A stretch of DNA of 64,000 nucleotides from UBA1847 sp942492205 (GTDB lineage Bacteria; Pseudomonadota; Gammaproteobacteria; Steroidobacterales; Woeseiaceae). Of the stretch, positions 8,794 through 16,937 are shown in pieces (within the stretch, counting starts at the first letter, position 1; each line of letters begins with the position of its first letter). The notes under the pieces were generated by a model. It searched no databases. It saw nothing but the letters and a program-made list of their open reading frames with translations, and was not told the origin of the DNA. The translations under genes and the position numbers were made by a program. Location: contig CALODT010000001.1 in NCBI GenBank assembly GCA_942492205.1, positions 1,178,001-1,242,000 of the forward strand. Direction: 5' to 3'.

Positions 8794-9929
8794 GGGTGCT
8801 CGCGCTGTTGTTTCTGGCGGGCGTGGTCCACGCGGACGATTGGACGCGCATTGAGCCCATGGATCGGCCTATCACGGTTGTAGCCAGTGGCATCGTCGCG
8901 TCCGCCGATTCGCTCAGATTCGGGCCGCCGCCCTCGCGCAGCTGGCGCATCACGATTACCGACCTGGCGCGGGAAGGGACGCTGGTGAAAAAAGGCGACG
9001 TTCTGGCGAAGTTCGATGGCAGCGCCACCGACGATCGTGTCAGAACAAAGAACGCTGAGCTGAATGCCAAGCGCTCCGAGCTGGAATCGCTGCTGGAAAG
9101 GCAGTCCCGCGAGCTTGAAGAGGATAAGGTGCGTCTGGCCGCGGCAGAAAGCGCGGAAGAAAAGGCGGCGCGCAAAGCGGAGGTCGATCCAGCTGTCTAC
9201 GCGGCACTCGACTACAAGAAACTCGTCGAGGAGAAGCGACTGGCATCCGACCTTTATGCGCGCGAGCAGCAGCGCGGCACGCTGGTCGAGAAGGTTCGTG
9301 CTGCCCAGCGCGCCGAACTCGAGGCCGACATACGGCGACTCGAGAGCGAGGTGCGCGGGGCCAGTCAGACGCTCGAGTCATTTACGATCCGGGCGCCACG
9401 AGACGGACTCGTCATTATCGGAACGAACCGCGAGGGCCAGAAGCTCGACGTCAGCGACGGCGTCAATCCGGGCATCGTTGTTGTTGAGCTGGCAGACCCC
9501 GATGCGCTTGTTATCCAGGCCGAAGTGCCCGAGTATGCCGCCGCGAGTATCGTCGTTGGCCAGCACGCACAAATTTCGCTGGACGCCTCTGGCGGCAGCG
9601 AGATTGCTGGCAAAGTGGTATCCGTTGCGAGCATTGTTCGTCGCCAGTCGCAGTATTCCCAGGCGATGGTGCGCGACGTAACCATCGAATTGCCGGACGA
9701 AGTCATCTCGAAGCTGCGTCCCGGCATGTCCGCGAAGCTGACTATCGTCGTTGACAACCAGCGCGATGCGCTCGCAGTGCCGGATGCAGCGCTCGAATAC
9801 CGCGACGGCAAACCGGGCGTTGTCGTTCGCGGCGATGGCTGGCGGCCCGTGCAGCTGGGGCGCGAGAGCGCCGGCATGCGTGTTGTTGAAACAGGTCTGG
9901 AAGCCGGTGAGCAGGTGGCTCTCCGATGA
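8790..9929 (+). CDS. Periplasmic adaptor (HlyD/MFP family) protein, second of three
   Basis: The ATG at 8790 overlaps the preceding stop as ATGA and starts a signal peptide (MRVLALLFLAGVVHA), giving 379 residues. The order is lipoyl half (EGTLVKKGDVLAKFDG), a long coiled coil (about 80-190), second lipoyl half (SFTIRAPRDGLVIIG), beta-barrel (VIQAEVPEYAA) and a membrane-proximal domain (LAVPDAALEYRDG). The membrane-proximal domain makes it the most MacA-like of the three. An open frame extends upstream to 8643 but lies inside the previous gene and lacks a signal. It overlaps the next gene by 4 bp. Confidence 0.82.
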   Translation: MRVLALLFLAGVVHADDWTRIEPMDRPITVVASGIVASADSLRFGPPPSRSWRITITDLAREGTLVKKGDVLAKFDGSATDDRVRTKNAELNAKRSELESLLERQSRELEEDKVRLAAAESAEEKAARKAEVDPAVYAALDYKKLVEEKRLASDLYAREQQRGTLVEKVRAAQRAELEADIRRLESEVRGASQTLESFTIRAPRDGLVIIGTNREGQKLDVSDGVNPGIVVVELADPDALVIQAEVPEYAAASIVVGQHAQISLDASGGSEIAGKVVSVASIVRRQSQYSQAMVRDVTIELPDEVISKLRPGMSAKLTIVVDNQRDALAVPDAALEYRDGKPGVVVRGDGWRPVQLGRESAGMRVVETGLEAGEQVALR

Positions 9930-11131
9930 TCGCGCGATGGCCCGCGGTTGGCTTCTCCCTGCTCATGTTAACCGTGACTGCCGGGTGCAGTGGCTCCGAA
10001 TCGAGCCTGCCGAGCATTGAGGCCAAAAGCGTAGATACCGAGCTTAAAGTGGCTGCCCGCGGTGAGCTGATTGCCTCCGAGTCACTGCCGATCGCGCTGC
10101 CCGGGTCAATACGCATGGCCTTCAATATTGCGTGGATGGCGCCGGAGTTCTCGGAAGTTCGTGCGGGAGATGTCATCGCACGGTTTGACGACGCGCAGGT
10201 CCGTCTCGACAAGGAAGAGACGTCACTCAATGTTGCCAAGTCTGAATTCAAGCTGGCAGATACCGAGCGCTTTGGTGAACTCGAGCGTACTCGCATCGAC
10301 CACGAGGCGCTGCGCGTGGACGGAGAACGGGATTTGTCGGAGACGTTCGCGAACGTCGATCCGCGCCTTTTTAGTCGCAATGAAATAATCGACGCGCTCT
10401 CGGATCTGGAATACCTTGATGTCGAAGCCGCCTATCTCGATTGGCAGTTCGATACCTTTGACCAGCGTACACAAGCCGAGAAGAACCTGATCAAAGCCGA
10501 GCAGCAGGGCGAGTTGACGAAGTTACAGAAGCAGGAGGCAGCGCTGGGCATGATGCAATTGCGCAGCCCTGCGGACGGTACCTTTGTCTATGCGCGTACG
10601 CCCTGGGGCGAGAAACTCGGCAAAGGCAAGACCGTATTTCCGGGCCGTCCCATCGGTTTGCTGCCGGTTCGCGGCAAGGTAAAAGCGAGGCTGTTCGTAC
10701 CGGAGTCCGACGCCGTGGGGCTGGAGGTCGGGCAGATGGTTCGCTTTCGGCTGGACTCCGCAACGGACCGCGAGTTTAGCGCCCGCGTCGATACCGTCTC
10801 GCCCGTGGCCAGCCCGAGGAACCGGACCAACCCGCAAAAATTCTTCAGCGTGGATGCCGTTGTGGATAACGTAGATCCTGATCTGATGCGTGTCGGCAGT
10901 CGCCTGCGTGGCGAAATCGTTACAGGCGCCATCAGCGATGGCATTGTCTTGCCGGCGCAGGCTGTCTATGGCGACGCCGACAATGCCTACGTCTTTGTCG
11001 CCGATGGCCGTGCAGCCGAGCGTCGATCGGTCGTCCTCGGCCAGCGTAGCCCCGACCTCGTAGAAGTCACGAAGGGTGTCGAGCCGGGCGAGTTCGTCAG
11101 CCTGGTGCGACCGTTGGACTCCGGCGGGTGA
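9926..11131 (+). CDS. Lipoprotein periplasmic adaptor (HlyD/MFP family), third of three
   Basis: The protein has 401 residues. The N-terminus MIARWPAVGFSLLMLTVTAGC ends in a lipobox (TAGC), so the mature protein is predicted to be lipid-anchored, unlike the other two adaptors. It then has a lipoyl half (SEVRAGDVIARFDDAQ), a coiled-coil hairpin (about 85-200), a second lipoyl half (MMQLRSPADGTFVY), a beta-barrel (KARLFVPESDAVGLEVGQ) and a C-terminal membrane-proximal domain (GIVLPAQAVYGDADNAYVFV). It overlaps the second adaptor by 4 bp and the permease by 4 bp, consistent with translational coupling of the whole exporter. Confidence 0.82.
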   Translation: MIARWPAVGFSLLMLTVTAGCSGSESSLPSIEAKSVDTELKVAARGELIASESLPIALPGSIRMAFNIAWMAPEFSEVRAGDVIARFDDAQVRLDKEETSLNVAKSEFKLADTERFGELERTRIDHEALRVDGERDLSETFANVDPRLFSRNEIIDALSDLEYLDVEAAYLDWQFDTFDQRTQAEKNLIKAEQQGELTKLQKQEAALGMMQLRSPADGTFVYARTPWGEKLGKGKTVFPGRPIGLLPVRGKVKARLFVPESDAVGLEVGQMVRFRLDSATDREFSARVDTVSPVASPRNRTNPQKFFSVDAVVDNVDPDLMRVGSRLRGEIVTGAISDGIVLPAQAVYGDADNAYVFVADGRAAERRSVVLGQRSPDLVEVTKGVEPGEFVSLVRPLDSGG

Positions 11132-12378
11132 CGCAGGCGCTCCTCAATCTGAGGCTGGATGTACGTCAGGCGCTCGGCCAGCTTGCGCACCACCGCATGA
11201 GAACAGCGCTGACGCTGCTGGGTATGGTATTTGGCGTTGGCGCCGTTATTGCCATGCTCGCAGTCAGTGAAGGTGGCAAACGGCAGGCACTCGAGCTGAT
11301 CGAAGGAATGGGCCTGCGCAACCTGATTGTCGAGGCCCGCGAGCTGGACAGCGAATCGCTAAAGGAAGTGCGCAAGTACTCCGCAGGTCTCAACGTTCGG
11401 GATGCGGAATCTATAACGGCCACGCTACCGTTCGTCGAGAGTTTTGCGGGCAGTGCGCGCTTCAGGACCTGGACGCTGTTCAGCCGTGAAGGTCAGAGCC
11501 GGGCAAGCGTATTTGCCGTCAGTCCCAACTATTTCGACCTGTCCAGTCTCGAGGCCGATCGCGGTGCGCTGTTCGACGACTTAGCCGACCGTTCGTTTGC
11601 CCAGGTCGCTGTACTGGGCAGCGGTGCTGCGCGAGACCTGTTTCCGAATGGCAATGCGATCGGCAAAGCGATCAAGGTCAATCACCTGTGGCTCGAGGTC
11701 ATCGGCGTGCTGCGCGACCGCCAGCTTCCGGATAGCGAGTTTGAGGGTCGAGAAATCGGAGGCGAAAGCAATCACGTTTATTTGCCATTGCAGTCGGGGC
11801 TCGCTCGCCTGAAGCGCGACGAGTTGTCCGCCGAAATCGATACGCTCAAGATTCGCATCGACGGTAGCGTGACGCCGGCACGCGCGGCGGAGGCGATCCA
11901 GCATCTTCTCGATCGCCGACACAGTGAGCAAAATGACTACCAGATTATCGTACCGGCAAGGCTGCTTGCGCAGCACCAGCAGACACAACGCATCTTCACT
12001 ATTGTGATGTCCGCCGTCGCCGGAATTTCGCTGTTGGTTGGCGGCATCGGCATCATGAATATCATGCTTGCCAGTGTCATGGAGCGTAAATCCGAAATCG
12101 GACTGCTGCGTGCTGTTGGTGCACGCGAGACAGATATCATTCGACAGTTCCTGGTCGAGGCGGCAGTTATCGCGTTGATCGGCGCCGGGATGGGCGTGCT
12201 GCTCGGTATCGTCCTTGCATACTCGATCGCGACCTTTGCCGGCTGGGCCGTCGCGTGGTCGCTGCTGGTCATGCTGGTTGCCGTCGTTGTCTGCATGGCG
12301 ATCGCGGTGGGTTTCGGCGTGTACCCCGCGATGTCCGCAGCGCGCCTCGATCCGGTTCTCGCGCTGCAGTCGGACTAG
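11128..12378 (+). CDS. MacB-like ABC transporter permease (FtsX family)
   Basis: This 416-residue protein starts with GTG at 11128, overlapping the previous stop. A first membrane helix (LTLLGMVFGVGAVIAMLAVSEG) is followed by a large periplasmic MacB_PCD domain (about 50-270). Three C-terminal helices form an FtsX domain with the signature SEIGLLRAVGARETDI and GVYPAMSAARLDPVLALQSD. The fused ATPase of true MacB is absent and supplied in trans by the gene at 7173. Such transporters act by mechanotransmission with a periplasmic adaptor and outer-membrane channel to export toxins, peptides or lipids. No outer-membrane channel gene is adjacent; the only TolC-like gene here is at 42358. The substrate is unknown. 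Confidence 0.9.
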   Translation: MTQALLNLRLDVRQALGQLAHHRMRTALTLLGMVFGVGAVIAMLAVSEGGKRQALELIEGMGLRNLIVEARELDSESLKEVRKYSAGLNVRDAESITATLPFVESFAGSARFRTWTLFSREGQSRASVFAVSPNYFDLSSLEADRGALFDDLADRSFAQVAVLGSGAARDLFPNGNAIGKAIKVNHLWLEVIGVLRDRQLPDSEFEGREIGGESNHVYLPLQSGLARLKRDELSAEIDTLKIRIDGSVTPARAAEAIQHLLDRRHSEQNDYQIIVPARLLAQHQQTQRIFTIVMSAVAGISLLVGGIGIMNIMLASVMERKSEIGLLRAVGARETDIIRQFLVEAAVIALIGAGMGVLLGIVLAYSIATFAGWAVAWSLLVMLVAVVVCMAIAVGFGVYPAMSAARLDPVLALQSD

Positions 12379-12390
12379 CCGGCCTGAGCT

Positions 12391-13230
12391 TCAGTCACGT
12401 GCCTGGAAGAGGCACGAATCGAGTTCTTTTTCAGGCACCTCGTCGAGCCACGCAGGTTTTCGGAAATTTCGCTTGATACCGCGCGCGAGCTTGCCTATTT
12501 GCATGCCGTCAACGATGCGATGATCGAACGTACCGGTAAGCGGCAATATGGTGCGAATCACAATCTCGCCGCGACGGACGACCGGTTTCTCTTCAATCTT
12601 GCCGAGCACGATCACAGCCGGAACTTTTGCGGCAGGCATTAGCGCTGTCATGCCGGTATTGAGGCCAAAGCTGCCAATGTCAGAGACGACGAAGGAACCG
12701 AAGCTGTTTGCTGACAGGCCGAGCGCCTTGATCTCGAAGCCAAGATCGACCGTGATCCACTTCAGAAAAAGGAATACCGGGCGCCGCAGCGGCCACGGGA
12801 TCCTGTTGAGCAAGTATTTATTATTCGCCGCCTTTATCTCCACGCCGGCACGACCGGTCGACGCCTTGCTGCGAATTTCCCTGGCAATTTCCGTTACCGA
12901 CTTGGCGTGGGCATCTTTGATGATCGCAGGGGTGACCCCGGACTCGCCACCGACTGAAACGGGCACCATGACGTCCAGCCGCTTGCGGCCTACGACCGCG
13001 CCGCGCCGAATAAAGCAGTTCATTTCCGGAACATCGAACGCGACCGCACGCGCCAGCACGGCGGTAGCAAGGTGCGTCATTGTGAGCTTGACGCCCGCTG
13101 CACGCCGGCTGTCCAGGTAACGCTTGGCATCTGTCACGTCGATGTCGAGCGTGCCATAAACGCGTGAATCGGTGGGCGTCGTGTAAATAGCGGCGGAGGT
13201 TACTCGCCATGGCGTGTTGAAGCGCTCCAC
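12391..13230 (-). CDS. Stand-alone E2-type acyltransferase catalytic-domain protein (2-oxoacid dehydrogenase family)
   Basis: This 279-residue protein corresponds to the catalytic domain of dihydrolipoamide acyltransferases, with TMTHLATAVLARAV, LDVMVPVSVGGESGVTPAI and the active-site motif DHRIVDG (family DHRxxDG). The lipoyl and subunit-binding domains of normal E2 proteins are missing. About 70 residues in the middle (NKYLLNRIPWPLRRPVFLFL) are more hydrophobic than in E2 and could touch a membrane. It lies 17 bp downstream of ispB on the same strand, not beside E1 or E3 genes. It is likely a CoA-dependent acyltransferase of unknown acceptor. Confidence 0.72.
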   Translation of the reverse strand: MERFNTPWRVTSAAIYTTPTDSRVYGTLDIDVTDAKRYLDSRRAAGVKLTMTHLATAVLARAVAFDVPEMNCFIRRGAVVGRKRLDVMVPVSVGGESGVTPAIIKDAHAKSVTEIAREIRSKASTGRAGVEIKAANNKYLLNRIPWPLRRPVFLFLKWITVDLGFEIKALGLSANSFGSFVVSDIGSFGLNTGMTALMPAAKVPAVIVLGKIEEKPVVRRGEIVIRTILPLTGTFDHRIVDGMQIGKLARGIKRNFRKPAWLDEVPEKELDSCLFQARD

Positions 13231-13247
13231 AGGGCGACCAGACGCTG

Positions 13248-14246
13248 CTAGGAGCGCCGTTTGACCGCGAATTCGGCGATAGAGACCAGCGCCTGTTTGT
13301 ACTCCGAGTCGGGAATGCCATCTATCGCAGCGATTGCCAGGTCGGCCGCTTCATGGGCGCGCCGCTCGGTATAAGCCAGCGCGCCGGTAGACTGGATAAT
13401 TGACTGGATGGCGTCCAGTTTGTCGAGTCCGCCGTCAACGATGGCGGTGCGAATCAACGCGCGCTCGTTTTCAGTACCGACCTGCATCGCGTAGATGAGC
13501 GGCAGGGTCGCTTTGCCTTCGGCCAGGTCATCACCGAGGTTCTTGCCCAGCTCTTCAGGCGACGCGTTGAAATCGAGTGCGTCGTCGACCAGTTGAAAAG
13601 CAGTACCGAGGTTCTGGCCGTACTGAACCATCGCCGCTTCCTCGGTCGAGTTACGGTCGGCCAGAACCGCCGCAATCTGTGCGCCGGCCTCGAAAAGTCT
13701 CGCGGTCTTGCGATAAATAACCTGCCGATATTCGTCTTCCGTCGCATCCGGGTTGTGGACGTTCATGAGCTGCATGACTTCGCCAGCGGCAATGGTATTG
13801 GTCGCATCGGCCAGGATGCGCATGATTCGCATGTCGCCAATATCGACCATCATCTGAAACGAACGCGAGTACAGAAAGTCACCGACCAGCACGCTCGCCT
13901 GGTTACCGAAGACGGCGTTCGCTGAATCCATGCCACGCCGCCGTGACGACGAATCAACAACATCATCATGCAACAGCGTTGCCGTATGGATGAATTCGAT
14001 AATCGCTGCAGCACGAATATGCTGTTGCCCGTTGTAGCCGAACGCGCGAGCGGCCAGCAATACAACGAGCGGGCGCAGACGCTTGCCACCGCTCATTACA
14101 ATGTACTTCGAAACCTGCGACACCAGGGAGACGTCGCTCTCGAGACTCTGCCCGATCAGCAGGTCGACAGCCTGCCTGTCCTTCTCGGCGACGGCCATGA
14201 GGTCATCGAAGCTCGCCGCCTCGGGTGTTGTTTCCGCAACTTGCAT
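13248..14246 (-). CDS. ispB: Octaprenyl (polyprenyl) diphosphate synthase
   Basis: From the ATG at 14246 the protein has 332 residues, close to IspB (about 323). It extends farnesyl diphosphate with isopentenyl diphosphate to make the quinone side chain. Both aspartate-rich motifs are present: LLHDDVVDSS with RRR downstream (FARM) and QLVDDALDF (SARM). GGKRLRPLVVLL lies ahead of them and the YRKTARLFEAG block between them. An in-frame start at 14357 would add 37 unrelated residues and reach into the rplU promoter region, so it is rejected. The gene is divergent from rplU, the usual gammaproteobacterial arrangement. Confidence 0.94.
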   Translation of the reverse strand: MQVAETTPEAASFDDLMAVAEKDRQAVDLLIGQSLESDVSLVSQVSKYIVMSGGKRLRPLVVLLAARAFGYNGQQHIRAAAIIEFIHTATLLHDDVVDSSSRRRGMDSANAVFGNQASVLVGDFLYSRSFQMMVDIGDMRIMRILADATNTIAAGEVMQLMNVHNPDATEDEYRQVIYRKTARLFEAGAQIAAVLADRNSTEEAAMVQYGQNLGTAFQLVDDALDFNASPEELGKNLGDDLAEGKATLPLIYAMQVGTENERALIRTAIVDGGLDKLDAIQSIIQSTGALAYTERRAHEAADLAIAAIDGIPDSEYKQALVSIAEFAVKRRS

Positions 14247-14364
14247 GAGTTCGCAGATAATGCCTGAAAGCTTGGCTATTGGCGATAAGGCCGGGAGATT
14301 TGACGAGCGATTCTTGACGGTCGCAAGCCATTGAAATAAGAAAAAATATCCTGCCATGCTGACA

Positions 14365-14393
14365 TTGACCCGGGGCCGCTGAGTCTATAGAAT
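14365..14393 (+). promoter_or_regulatory. Sigma-70-type promoter for rplU-rpmA
   Basis: A -35 hexamer TTGACC (14365-14370) and a -10 hexamer TAGAAT (14388-14393) are separated by exactly 17 nt, each one mismatch from consensus. It sits in the gap between divergent ispB and rplU and would start transcription near 14400, leaving a leader of about 114 nt before rplU. Confidence 0.6.
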
Positions 14394-14401
14394 TCCCGCT
14401 C

Positions 14402-14456
14402 TTTTGTGGCGTTCGCCAGATCAGCGCTCGCGCCTGAAGGTCGTCAGGCCACAAAA
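14402..14456 (+). promoter_or_regulatory. Stem-loop in the rplU leader
   Basis: TTTTGTGGC (14402-14410) pairs perfectly with GCCACAAAA (14448-14456), enclosing about 37 nt that can fold further. It lies within the predicted 5' leader of the L21 operon. Ribosomal-protein operons often carry such leaders for autoregulation, but no specific known leader class was identified. Confidence 0.4.
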
Positions 14457-14513
14457 AACTCATATTTCTCAGTCGCTTGCGTCTATCGCGAGCGGCAAAC
14501 TGGAGCAAACATA

Positions 14514-14996
14514 ATGTATGCGGTTTTTCGCACCGGCGGCAAACAGTACCGCGCAACGCAGGGTGATGTACTTCGTCTCGAAAAGATCGAAGCCGAAGAG
14601 GGCGCGTCGGTGGATTTCGACAACGTCCTTTTGATCGGCGAGGGCAGTGACATCAAGGTCGGAAACCCGCTTGTCGCCGGCGGCTCGGTGAGCGCAAAAG
14701 TACTGCGACAGGGCAAGAGCCGCAAGGTGCCGGTCGTGAAGTTCAAGCGGCGCCAGAACTATCTGCGACAGGGTACCCATCGTCAGTTTTTCACTGAGGT
14801 TGAAATAACCGGTATCACGGCATCCGGCGCGAAGAAGGCAGCACCGAAGAAAGACGAGCCGGCTGCGGCGCCCAAGAAAGCCCCCGCAAAGAAAGCGGCA
14901 ACCAAGAAGGCGGCGACGAAGAAGCCGGCAACGAAGAAGGCAGCAACCAAAAAGACAGCAGCCAAGAAAAAGGCGGCCAAGAAGGCCGACGACTAA
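14514..14996 (+). CDS. rplU: 50S ribosomal protein L21 with a long Lys/Ala-rich C-terminal tail
   Basis: The ATG at 14514 follows a GGAG site. Residues 1-102 are a standard L21 (MYAVFRTGGKQYRATQGD, VKFKRRQNYLRQGTHRQ). Residues 103-160 form a tail built of repeated A-A-T-K-K / A-P-K-K units ending KKADD, absent from textbook L21 of about 103 residues and resembling histone-H1-like tails. L21 binds 23S rRNA domain VI and contacts L20. The tail is probably disordered and could bind RNA. The gene is followed 51 bp later by rpmA and transcribed from the promoter at 14365. Confidence 0.95.
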   Translation: MYAVFRTGGKQYRATQGDVLRLEKIEAEEGASVDFDNVLLIGEGSDIKVGNPLVAGGSVSAKVLRQGKSRKVPVVKFKRRQNYLRQGTHRQFFTEVEITGITASGAKKAAPKKDEPAAAPKKAPAKKAATKKAATKKPATKKAATKKTAAKKKAAKKADD

Positions 14997-15047
14997 TTAA
15001 CGAAGCTCAGGCCGGTCCTGGGTGATGTAGCAAACAGGTAGAGAACA

Positions 15048-15305
15048 GTGGCACATAAGAAAGCAGGCGGTAGTACCAAGAACGGTCGTGATTCGGAAAG
15101 TAAACGCTTAGGCGTGAAGATCTACGGCGGCCAGCAAGTGACGGCGGGCAACATCATCGTGCGCCAGCGCGGTACGCGTTTTCATGCTGGCGTCAACGTT
15201 GGCATCGGTCGCGACCACACGCTGTTTGCGAAGAAAGACGGTCACGTGAAGTTCGAAAAGAAGGGTCCGCGCAGCCGACAGTTCGTTAGCGTCATCGACG
15301 CGTAG
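15048..15305 (+). CDS. rpmA: 50S ribosomal protein L27
   Basis: This 85-residue L27 uses a GTG start at 15048. The N-terminus MAHKKAGGSTKNGRDSESK matches the tail that reaches the peptidyl-transferase centre. It has the ordinary gammaproteobacterial N-terminus without the cleavable extension known from Firmicutes. RQRGTRFHAGVNVGIGRDHT is the diagnostic core. It sits between rplU and obgE in the conserved order and is closed by a terminator. Confidence 0.97.
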   Translation: MAHKKAGGSTKNGRDSESKRLGVKIYGGQQVTAGNIIVRQRGTRFHAGVNVGIGRDHTLFAKKDGHVKFEKKGPRSRQFVSVIDA

Positions 15306-15348
15306 GTCCGCCGCTGCCCTGCGAGCGAGGGCTGACAAGAATCACGAA

Positions 15349-15371
15349 GCCCCGCTGTTGCGGGGTTTTTC
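15349..15371 (+). terminator. Intrinsic terminator after rpmA
   Basis: The stem CCCCG (15350-15354) / CGGGG (15361-15365) with a 6-nt loop is followed by five T. It separates rplU-rpmA from obgE, which therefore needs read-through or its own promoter. Confidence 0.75.
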
Positions 15372-15398
15372 GTTTCCAGGTAGTACACAGGCATTGCA

Positions 15399-16454
15399 AT
15401 GAAATTCGTCGATGAAGCAACAATTCGTGTGCAGGCGGGCAACGGCGGTCACGGTTGCCTGAGCTTCCGCCGCGAGAAGTACGTGGAGCGGGGCGGGCCT
15501 GACGGTGGCGATGGCGGCGACGGTGGCAGCGTTTACCTGGTTGCCGATGCGTCCTTGAATACCCTGGCGGATTTTCGAGTAGCGAGACGCTTCAAAGCCG
15601 AGGGCGGCCAGGGCGGGGCCGGCCAGAACAGGACCGGGGCTTCAGGTGATGATCTGGATGTCATGATTCCCTGTGGGACCGTCGTACACGACGTCGATAC
15701 CGGCGAGATGATCTGCGATCTGACTCGTGCCGGTCAGCGCCAGAAAATCGCCGAGGGCGGGCGCGGCGGACAGGGCAACACGCGCTTCAAGAGCAGCGTC
15801 AATCGCGCGCCGAGAAAGACTACGAACGGTACCCCCGGTGAGGCAAGGCACCTGCGCCTCGAACTGAAGGTGCTTGCAGACGTCGGGCTGCTGGGCATGC
15901 CAAACGCCGGCAAGTCGACATTGATCAGCGCGATGTCGCAGGCGAAACCCCGTATTGCCGACTACCCGTTTACGACATTGCACCCCAACCTGGGCGTCGT
16001 TCGCGTGGGTCAGCTGCAGAGTTTCGTCATGGCAGACGTTCCGGGCCTGATAGAAGGAGCCTCGGAAGGAGCGGGTCTCGGTATCCAGTTTCTCAAGCAC
16101 CTGCAGCGGACCCGGCTTCTGCTGCACCTGGTCGATATTGCACCCATCGATCCCGCCGCGGACCCTGCGGCCGAGGTGAAGGCGATCGCGACGGAGCTCA
16201 GACAATTCTCCGATGAGCTTGCGCAAAAGCCGCGCTGGCTGGTGATCAACAAGATCGACCTGCTGGACGAGGGCGACCTGTCGGTGGCCAGGGAGATGTT
16301 GCTCGAGACACTGGACTGGCAAGGACCGGTATTCGAGGTTAGTGCAGCAACCGGGCAGGGCACCGAGGCGCTCGGCCGGGCTGTGATGCGCGAGCTCGAG
16401 ACGCTCGTTGCAGAGGACGAGGCCGACGAAGAGTACGACCCGGCGGCCATCTAG
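15399..16454 (+). CDS. obgE: GTPase Obg/CgtA, ribosome assembly
   Basis: The protein has 351 residues. The glycine-rich Obg fold (residues about 1-158, GGPDGGDGGDGGSVYLVAD and GGQGGAGQN) is followed by a G domain with G1 GMPNAGKST, switch DYPFTTLHPNLGVV, G3 DVPGLIEGASEGAGLG and G4 NKIDLL. The C-terminal end is acidic (EDEADEEYD). Obg binds the 50S subunit and acts in late ribosome maturation and stringent-response signalling. The position after rpmA is conserved widely. An in-frame domain order and normal length show an intact gene. Confidence 0.96.
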   Translation: MKFVDEATIRVQAGNGGHGCLSFRREKYVERGGPDGGDGGDGGSVYLVADASLNTLADFRVARRFKAEGGQGGAGQNRTGASGDDLDVMIPCGTVVHDVDTGEMICDLTRAGQRQKIAEGGRGGQGNTRFKSSVNRAPRKTTNGTPGEARHLRLELKVLADVGLLGMPNAGKSTLISAMSQAKPRIADYPFTTLHPNLGVVRVGQLQSFVMADVPGLIEGASEGAGLGIQFLKHLQRTRLLLHLVDIAPIDPAADPAAEVKAIATELRQFSDELAQKPRWLVINKIDLLDEGDLSVAREMLLETLDWQGPVFEVSAATGQGTEALGRAVMRELETLVAEDEADEEYDPAAI

Positions 16455-16461
16455 GCCAGCC

Positions 16462-16494
16462 AAAAAAAAGCCGGGCTCGCGTGCGGGCCCGGCT
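16462..16494 (-). terminator. Intrinsic terminator of rpsT, between obgE and rpsT
   Basis: The arms AGCCGGGC (16469-16476) and GCCCGGCT (16487-16494) pair perfectly around a 10-nt loop. The run of eight A at 16462-16469 becomes an eight-U tail on the minus strand, so this mainly ends rpsT. It may also slow plus-strand transcription leaving obgE. Confidence 0.8.
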
Positions 16495-16518
16495 CTTCTG
16501 TTTGATCGGTTGTCGTGC

Positions 16519-16785
16519 TTAGGCGGACATTGCCTTCACGCGCGTATTCAGGCGGCTCTTGTGACGCGCTGCCTTGTTCTTCGTCACGATGCCCTTGTTG
16601 ATCATGCTGTCAATGACCGGCACGGCGTCCTTGTACGCAGCAACGGCCGCATCCTTGTCACCGGCGTCACAAGCCTTGACGACGTTCTTGATCTTCGTGC
16701 GCATCAAGGAGCGAAGGCCCATGTTGTGCTTGCGGGTCTTCTCCGCCTGGCGGGCGCGCTTCTGAGCTGATTTGATGTTAGCCAC
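16519..16785 (-). CDS. rpsT: 30S ribosomal protein S20
   Basis: This 88-residue, highly basic protein begins MANIKSAQKRARQAEKTRKH and contains NKAARHKSRLN near the end, both diagnostic for S20. S20 is a primary binder of 16S rRNA helices 9 and 44. It is divergent from murJ, the usual pairing in gammaproteobacteria, and ends at a strong terminator shared with the obgE side. Confidence 0.97.
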   Translation of the reverse strand: MANIKSAQKRARQAEKTRKHNMGLRSLMRTKIKNVVKACDAGDKDAAVAAYKDAVPVIDSMINKGIVTKNKAARHKSRLNTRVKAMSA

Positions 16786-16937
16786 TGGTTTTTCCGTGTC
16801 CTGCTCTCAAAGAGCCGCGTATTATTCGTGGCCGGACGGGCATTGTCAATGGCCATTGAGCGGCTCTGACCGATGTGCCCGCCGTAATGCGTAAATGACT
16901 GATTTTAAGACTTTTTTGGGCTAAACTCAGCGCTCCG

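Noticed and set aside
14823..14993. Repeat-like DNA at the rplU 3' end as a tandem-repeat element or assembly error
   Set aside because: The reading frame stays open and the repeat unit is imperfect and codon-aligned, as expected for a coding low-complexity tail.
15642..16463. 273-codon antisense frame over obgE
   Set aside because: Shadow of a conserved gene.
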